Assembly: GCA_016202645.1 (NCBI GenBank)
Contig: JACQOF010000114.1
Span: forward strand, 1 to 11,759
DNA: 11,759 nucleotides
DNA from: a bacterium
GTDB taxonomy: Bacteria > Lindowbacteria > 2-12-FULL-62-27
Direction of reading: 5' to 3'
A model generated the notes under the pieces. It ran no database searches. It was not told the DNA's origin and worked only from the letters and a program-made list of their open reading frames with translations. How positions within the stretch are numbered: the stretch's first letter is position 1; each line of letters begins with the position of its first letter. Shown here in pieces: positions 1 through 9,000 of the stretch. A program made the position numbers and the translations under genes.

Positions 1-2
1 CA

Positions 3-3000
3 CTTTTCACTCCATCAGAGGCGCAAGCGGCCCTCAACACCTGGGACACGCTGACGGCCGCGCCGGATACCGTCTCCGTCGGCGGCGCGCTGGTCTATCT
101 AGGCAGTGGCGATACCATCTACGCATTCCGGGGCAACACCTTCACCGACTTCTGGGGCTACAACACCAAGACGAACGCCTGGACCACGCTGACGGCCGCT
201 CCGGCCACCGTCTACTCCGGCGGCGCGCTGGTCTATCCGGGCAGTGGCGATACCATTTACGCGTTCAGAGGCTTCACCACCACCGCCTTCTGGGGCTACA
301 ACACCAAGACGAACGCATGGACCACGATGACGGCCGCTCCGGCCACCGTCGACAACGGCGGCGCGCTGGTCTATCCGGGCAGTGGCGATACCATTTACGC
401 GTTCGGAGGCAACACCACCACCAACTTCTGGGGCTACACCGTTCCCTTCTACGCCGGTCCCACGTGGTATGTGAACGACGCGTCGACGGCCGGGGACTCG
501 TTCACGACCGCCGTCGGCGACACGACCGGCGACGGCTCGTCGGCGCGGCCGTTTTTGACGATCACGAAGGCGCTGACGAAGGCGAAGGCGGGGGACACGA
601 TTTACATCGACGCCGGGACGTACACCGAGACCGTCGTCATCGACGTTGATTCGGTCGCGCTGATCGGCAAGGACTCCGGCGCGACGGTGATCGACCCGCC
701 GGGATCGAACGCGACAGCCGGGCTATACGGCATCTACGCCGACACGCAAACCGGCCTCACGATCAAAAATCTCGGCGTGACGGGGGCGTATGACGGGATT
801 TATTTCATCAACGTGGATTTGTCGTCCATTTCTGGGGACAGTTTCGGTACGAACGGCGGGCACGGCGTGAATATCATCGATGGGTCAGACTCCAACACGA
901 TCACGGCAAACGACGCCGGCGGCAACTCGCTCCAAGGCATTTACCTCGCTACGAATTCGAACAACAACGCCGTCACCAACAACACGGTCGGCCTCAACGC
1001 CGCCGACGGCATCCTCGTAGCCAACTGTTCGAACGACACCCTGTCCGGCAACACGACCGACTCGAACAGCGGCAGGGGAATCATGGCCCAGTTTTCGTCC
1101 CGGATCGCGGTAATCAACAACCGGGTCCTCGCCAATATTGACGGGATCAAACTCCAAGGCTGCACAACCTGCCTCGTGTCCGGCAACGTCGTGCTGTCGA
1201 ACAGCTACGGCATTGTGCTGGATCCGGGTTCGAACAACATTACGGTGAGGAACAACCACGTGAATTCCAACGTGAACGACGGAATCCTCGTGGTCAGCTC
1301 GGATACCAACCTCATCGCGCAAAATGACGTTTCCGGTCATTCCATCGGCGTGAGTTTGTCGGGTTCTTCCAGAAACAACATCGTGACCAAAAACAATATT
1401 ACCAACAGCAGCAATAAAGACCTCAGCAATTACACCGGCCTTGCCCAGACCGTGTCCCGCAACTGGTGGGGATCGGTTGACACGGCATCGATCAAATCCA
1501 AAATCACCGACACGGTCAACGCCTTCACGCCGTTTCGAATCGGGACCGTGGACACCGCCGCCGGCGCCGACACGACCGCGCCGAAAGCGCCGGACACCGT
1601 GTCGGTTGCCTGCGCCGGGACGTCCTGCACCGTAACCTGGTCGGCGGTGTCGGCCAACGAGGAAGGCGTCACCTGGGGCGGCGATCTGTCCGCCTACCGC
1701 GTCTACCGCCAGACGACAAAGTATACGGCGAACTGGAAAGACACCACCGGCGGCAACGGCCGGCTGGGTCAGTCGTCCGGTGTCTCCTTTGTCGATACAT
1801 CCGCCGGCCAGACCAACTATTATCGGGTGACCGCGTTCGACGCGGGGACTCCTTACGAAAACGAATCCTTTTTTTCCGATTCCATCATCCGCGGCGGCGC
1901 GGTGGATACTCCGCGCATCTACGCCGGCACGTACCAGAATACCGGTACGGTGAAGATCACATGGACATTCGACAGCGAAGAGCAGGGCGCCTACGAAATT
2001 CAGGTCGATACCGGTCTCAGCCCCGACTGGGCCAACCTGGCCGACAACGTGTCCAAAACCGCCGGCTCGATCACGAGTCGCCTGACCGCATCTTTGACCC
2101 GGGGACAGTGGTTTACCGCCCGCATGCGTGTCTGGACCGCCGGCGACGATACGAGTCCCTGGTCGGATTCCGTGGCCTTTTATGTCCTCAAGCGCTTCTC
2201 GGACGGTGACGCCTCGGACTGGGCGGGAACGCCCGGTACGGACTCGGACGCAGGGTCCGTGTCCGGCGGGGAATACATCTGGGTTGATCGGATCGGAGAC
2301 GTGCGGGCGGACCCGGTGGATCCCGACGGCGACATGGATCTGACTCAGTTCCGGGTGACGGCGGACACTTACTATGTCTATTTCATGTTTCAGACGGCCA
2401 ACTGGAGCGCCAACCGCGCTCTATTTTCGATGGCGCTGGACGTGACCCGCAACGCGTCGGACACAGGTATGAACTGGCTCGGCGACGACGCCAACGGGTT
2501 TCTCGGGCGCGGCGGCGAGCAGTACAGCGAAGTGAATCTGGACGCTTCGGACAACGCGCCGGACTCGGCTGTCTGGATTTATTTGGACACGGCCGTCGCG
2601 TGGAACCGTCCGAGCAGTGGGCCGGCATACGACTGGTTTGCCAAGACCACCGAGATCGCCGTCAAACGGGAGGACATCAAATGGTCGCCGGGCGATACGC
2701 TCCGGATCAGTCTGGCGGTCGGCGAACAGAACTCCTCCGTCACGAATCCCCAGACCGGCGACAACTCCGTCAACTTTACGCTGACCGATTTTCTGGACGA
2801 CCTCTACCCCGGCGCCGGCGCCGGCGCCTGGTCGGACGATCTGTCGGACACCGACCTGGATTATTACGTGGACGTCTATTTCGGCTCTGACGGCGAAGTG
2901 CGATCGAACGCCGCGCCGTCGGTTGTGTCATCAGCGGTCACTCCCGCCAACGGCGCCGAAACGACCTCGGCCACCTTCACGTTCCGCTGGTCCCCCGCGG

Positions 3001-6000
3001 CCGACGCCGACGCCAGCGACACGGTGACGTACTGGTTCCGTCTGGACAACGACAGCGGGTTTGGTTTGGTGAATCAGCAAATCTATGTGATCTGGGGCGG
3101 TGAATCTGCCGCATTGACGGCGGAGCTGACGAAGGATGTGACCTATTACTGGCAGGTCCGGGCGCGGGACAATCACGGCCAGTACGGCGCCTGGAGCGAC
3201 ACCTTCAGTTTCACCTATCGAGGAACTCCGCCCAGTCTAATCGACGGCAGCGACACCGACTGGCTGGGCACACCATCGAATCAGGGCCACGACACCGTGA
3301 TTTCCCAGGGAGAATTTATCTATACTGGCGCCCAGGACGACCAGCGGACGGATCTGGGCGACGTGAACGCGACGGACATCACGGAAGTCCGGTTCAAGGG
3401 CGACGCCGATTACCTGTACCTGTTGGTTCGGTTTAAAAGCATCGAGGCCGCAGACAGCGTCCACATCGGCCTTGGGATCGACCTCGATCAGAGTTCGTCC
3501 GACAGCGCTCTCACCTGGCTGGCGGATCAGGACGACATGTCGGTGGGGTCGCCCGCTCTTTATCCCGAAACCAACGTGGCGCTCCACATGACCGCATCCG
3601 GAGCGAAGATCGAAATGTACGACCAGGGTGGCGCCACATGGCACGCGCCAACCTGGGGGTCGGCGGACTCCATTTATATCAGCGCCCCGAACAAACTCTT
3701 GGAGGCAGCCATCGCCTGGCGTGATCTTGCCCCGGTGTCCCTGCCGCAGCGCATCCGCTTTACGCTCGCGAGTTTCTACAACGCCGTGATGTGGAACAAC
3801 GACGGCGACGCCACGAAGGACATCGCCGCCAGCGCCGACGCGTCGGACGTGATGACGCCATACTGCGATTCCGGATTGAACGCCTGGAATCGGGACATCA
3901 GCGACGCCGATTTCGACAGTTCCATCACGGTGAATTTCAACAATACCGGCAAGGTCAACCACTATCCGGACACCCCACTTTCGGACACTCCGTCGGACGC
4001 GACAAAATTCAAGTTGTCCGAAACCGAATCCGGCAAGTCAATCACGCTGGCCTGGAGACTCGACGACAAAGACAGCGCGGACGCCAAAGATTCCGTGGTC
4101 CACCTGCAGGTGGGCAGGACAGCGGGCGGCAACGATGTGCTCGACACGAAATTGTATGGGAACGATCTGGATCTCATCTACACCTTTTCCGCCAATGACA
4201 CGTACTTCTGGCGGGTTCGGCATGCCGACGATTTCGGCACATCGCCGTTTTCAGCCGACCGCAAGTTTTCAGTGGTGTATGAAGGACCGAAGTGGTATGT
4301 CAACGACACCTCGACCGCCGGCGACTCCTACACGACCGCGGTGGGCGCCGACACCGCCGCCGGCGCCATCGGTTCGCCGTTTCGGACGATCATCAAGGCG
4401 CTGCGTTCCGCCGCGGCCGGGGACACGATCTGGATCGACGCGGGCGTGTACGACTCGTACGTGACGGTCAACACGACCGAGACGGCGGGGGTGAACATCG
4501 ACAAGGACTTAATCACGCTGATCGGCAAGGACTCGTCGTCGACGGTCATCGACCCGCCGGGGGCGAATTCGGTCAGCGGGCTATACGGCATCTACGCCGA
4601 CACACAGACAAATCTAACGATCAAAAACCTCGGCGTGACGGGGGCGTATGACGGGCTTCGGTTCGACAATGTGGACAGTTCCACGGTTTCGGGCGACAGC
4701 GTCTGCGGCAACGGCGAGTACGGGATATTTCTTTTGAGCGGATCCAACAATAACACCATCGGCAACAATACAGCCGATTCGAATTCGTCGATCGGCATTT
4801 TGATCTCCGGCTCTAATTACAACACGCTCGACAACAACATCGCCAATTCCAACTCCAATGCCGGAATCAATTTCTCATCCTCTTCTTACGACACAGCAAG
4901 CAACAACACTACGAATTTGAACGGCCTTGCCGGGATCGATCTGAACGGCGGGTCATATTACGTCGTCACCGGCAACACGGCGGACACCAATTCCTCCCAC
5001 GGCATCTATCTCGAAGGCGGGACCAATAACAACACCGTTTCCAATAACACCACCCGCGGCAACTTGACCACCGGCATCTACCTCAACGCGGTCGATACCA
5101 ACACCCTTTCCGGCAACACGGCCAATTCCAACGGCGACGGCATCAAAATTCTCAACAGTCACGGCAATGCGGTGAGTGGGAACGTGACGAATTCGGACAC
5201 GTACAATGGAATCGTGATTTCCGCGTCGAACGGCAATACGGTGGAGACCAATACGTGCAATTTGAACAAGCTGTTTGGAATCTTGCTGGAAGACACGTCC
5301 AGATACAATACGGTGCGCAATAACACGGTGGATACGACCACCGGAAGCGGCATCAAGCTTTTGAGATATTGCGCCTATGATACGGTGACCGGGAATGTAA
5401 CCCGATGGAACTCGGCGCAAGGAATATGGCTGGAGGATACCTCGACGAACAATCAGGTGACGGGCAATACGGCAAACTTTAATGCCGGCGTCGGCATTTT
5501 ACTGAGCGGCGGATCCGACAGCAACACCCTCAAGAGCGATACGGCAAACACAAACTCCGATGGAATCAAGCTGGCGAACAGCGCGGGGAACACGGTTAGT
5601 GGGAACACCGCGAATTCGGACACCTTCAACGGCATGGTCCTCTCCGGTGCAAACAACAATCTGGTCGAATCCAATACGATCAAATCCAACCTAGAGATCG
5701 GCATCCAAATCGCGGACGCATCCAAAAACAATACAATCCGAAGCAACGCCGTTTATTCAAATACCCATGCCGGCTTGAAGTTCTACAGTTCCGACTCGAA
5801 CGCCGTCGTGCAGAACGAAATCGCCGGCGGCGACACCGGCATCCGGATCGAAGGTTCCTCCGCCGGAAATCTGATCGCCAAAAACAACATCGCCGGCGGC
5901 GCCGTCAACCGCGTTTATAACCCGGGCGGCCTGGCCCAGACCCTGACCCGCAACTGGTTCGGCTCGGCTGATTCGGTGACGATCAAGAACAAGATCAGTG

Positions 6001-9000
6001 ACACCGCGTCAGCTTGGACTCCCTGGCGGCTGGCCGCTGTCGACACGCAGCCGAGCGCCGACACGACCGCGCCGAAAGCGCCGGACACTGCGGCGGCGGC
6101 GAATACGGACAGCGCGATTCTGGTGTCGTGGTCGGCGGTGACGGCGCTGGAGGAATCCAACGGCGGCGCGGTGGGGCTGTCGGGGTATCGGGTATACCGG
6201 AGCAAGACGAAAGACACGAGTTCCTGGCTCAAGATCGGGCAGGTTGGCGCCGTCACGCAGTTTGACGACACGGACGCGGCGGAGAACACGACCTATTACT
6301 ACCGCGTGACCGCCTTCGACGCGGCGACATTCGAAAACGAGTCCTTCTTCTCCGACTCCCAGCCTTCCGACTCCGTGGCGAAGTGGACGGGCCCGAACTG
6401 GTACGTGAATGATGCGTGGTCCTCGTCGGCGGACTCATTCAGCTACGCGGGCGGCGCGGACACGTACGGCGGCGACGGATCGGCGTCGAAACCGTTCCGG
6501 AGCCTCGCGCGCGTGAAGCAGAAAGACAAAGCCGGCGACACGATCTGGCAGGACGCCGGCACGTACGGCGGCGACACGTGGGACATGTTTTCGGCGACGG
6601 ATACGGCCGCCGTGAATCTGGATACGGACAACCTGACCCTGATCGGCAAGGATTCGGGGGCGACGGTGATTGATCCGGCGGGGGCGAAGACGGTCGTCGA
6701 CCTCTACGGCATCTACGCCGACACGCAGACGGGTCTCGTGATCCGCGACCTCGGCGTGACGGGCGCCTACAGAGGAATCTTTTTCATCGACGTGGATCGA
6801 GCCACCCTCACCAACGACAGTGTCTGTTCGAACGGAAACGACGGGATCAGCCTGTACGGCAAATCGGAAACGAACACCGTGAGCAACAACATCGCAAGCT
6901 GGAACACGGGTGACGGCGTCATCTTGTCTAATTTTTCGAACAACAACACGGTGAATGACAACACAACCAATTCGAACGGCTATGCGGGGATTCATTTATA
7001 CGCCATTACTGAAAGCGACTCGCCCGGGCAGAACACGTTCCGGAACAACACCTCTAATTTGAACGCCTACGGGATTCGTTCTGATCGCGGATTCGACAAC
7101 ACCTTCATCGCAAACACGACCAATTCGAACTCCAATTCCGGCGTCTACATCAACGGAATGTCCCCCAATAACCTGCTGGTCCGTAATATTTCAAGATCAA
7201 ACACCCTGCACGGATTCTACCTGTGGTGGGACCGCTTCTCGACCCACACTCAAAATACGGCCGAGCTCAACGGCGAGTACCAATACTATATCACGGCAGG
7301 TTCGTTGTCGGACACGATCCAGAAGAACAACATCAAACCCTCGGCCGGCAACCCCGACAGCGGCGTATACAACGCGTCCAATATGTCTTTTGATTTCTCG
7401 CGAAACTACTGGGGCACGACGGACTCCGTTGCGATCGACAAGATGATCTACGACACATCGGGGGCCAAAAAAATAACATTTCAGCCGTACCGCCTCGGCT
7501 CGGTTGACACGGCGGCGGGGGCCGACACGACGGCCCCCAAAGCGCCGGACACGGTGGCGGTGGTAGGCGCGCCGAGCGACACGTCGATCATCGTCGAGTG
7601 GTCGGCGGTGAGCGCGCTTGAGGAAGTCAACGGCGGCGCGGTGGGGCTGTCGGGGTATCGGGTGTACCGGAGCGCCATCAAAGACACCTCGTCATGGGTG
7701 AAAATCGCGCAGGTGGGTTCGGGTGTGCTCCGGTATCAGGACACAGACGCCACGCTCGGCTCTCCATATAATTATAGGGTCACCGCGTTCGACGCCGCAA
7801 CGCCGTTTGAGAACGAGTCGTTTTTCTCCGACTCCCAGCCGACCGACTCCGCGCAGGCGCAGTCGCGGGTGAACTGGTATGTGAACGACGCGTCGACGGC
7901 GGGGGACAGTTTCACATACCTGACCGGAAGCGATGCGACGGGCGAGGGGACGGCGAACAAGCCGTTTGGGACGATCACGAAGGCGCTGTCGCTGGCAACG
8001 GCGGGGGACACGGTGTGGGTCGACGCGGGACTTTACGCAGAAGCGGTCGTCATCGGCAACGACTCGATCAGCGTTGTCGGCAAAGACTCGGCCGCGACCG
8101 TAATCGACCCGCCGGGTTCGAGCGGGACGGCCGGCGTCTGGGGCATTTATGCCGCGGGCCGGGTGAGCCTGTCGATCAGGAATCTGGGCGTGACGGGGGC
8201 CTACAACGGCATCCGGTTTGACAATGTCGACCGGTCCACGGTAAGCGGCGACAGTGTGAGCGCTTGCGGAAATTTCGCGGTTTACCTGCTGAACGGATCC
8301 GACACGAACACGTTGAGCAAGAATGAAGTCGTCTTGAACTCCAACTACGGCATCGCGCTGGACGCAAGTTCCGGCAATACGCTGAGCGACAACATGTCCT
8401 CATCCAACTCGAGCAGCGGCATCAATCTCGGAACGTCGTCGAACGGCAACACGATCACGGGCAATACGACCAATTCGAACACCAACTACGGAATCGATCT
8501 GGCGTCGAGTTCCGTGAACACCACGGTTTCCAACAACACGGCGAATTCCAACACGAGCGCCGGAATCGTGGCGCAGACCGGCAACAATACGTTGACCGGC
8601 AACACGGCGAATTCCAACACGGATTACGGCATTTGGGTCGACGGCGGAAACGCCAACGTGATCCGCGGCAACGTCGCGCGATCCAACGCGAGCGCCGGCA
8701 TCCGGCTGAACATCTCCGACACAAACTCGGTAACGTTGAACGAAGTCTCCGGCAGCGACACGGGAATCTGGATTGCGGGCTCGTCCAGAAACAACGAAAT
8801 CCAGAAAAACAATATCGGCGGCGTCAGCTATCTTCACAACCAGTCCGGCCTGACCCAGACCATCACCCGCAACTGGTTCGGCGCGACGGACGAGGTGACG
8901 ATCGCCGCAAAAGTCAGCGACACCGCCAACGCGTTCCGGCCGTACCGCCTCACGAAGGTCGATACGGCCTCGGGCGCCGACACGACCGCGCCGGCCCTGC

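Noticed and set aside
465-1565. True NosD (copper-processing protein of nitrous oxide reductase) or a pectate lyase
   Set aside because: The fold signature is shared, but no nos genes are present, the module is one of five in a giant protein, and no lyase catalytic residue set is visible.
3237-3962. 241-codon open frame on the minus strand opposite DOMON-like domain B
   Set aside because: The sense strand has a coherent domain with conserved motifs shared with domain A. The antisense product is Val/Gly/Arg/His-rich with no recognisable motif.
4700-6000. Regularly spaced short repeats resembling a CRISPR array
   Set aside because: The spacing (66-72 bases) is the beta-helix rung period, the repeats are degenerate, and the frame stays open throughout. 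They encode NNT/SGNT/GI rungs.
6435-6995. 186-codon minus-strand frame, and similar 150-codon frames near 885-1340 and 4953-5420
   Set aside because: They recur opposite the same part of the beta-helix modules and show the same VGIRRVAG-type pattern, which is the reverse complement of the rung codons.
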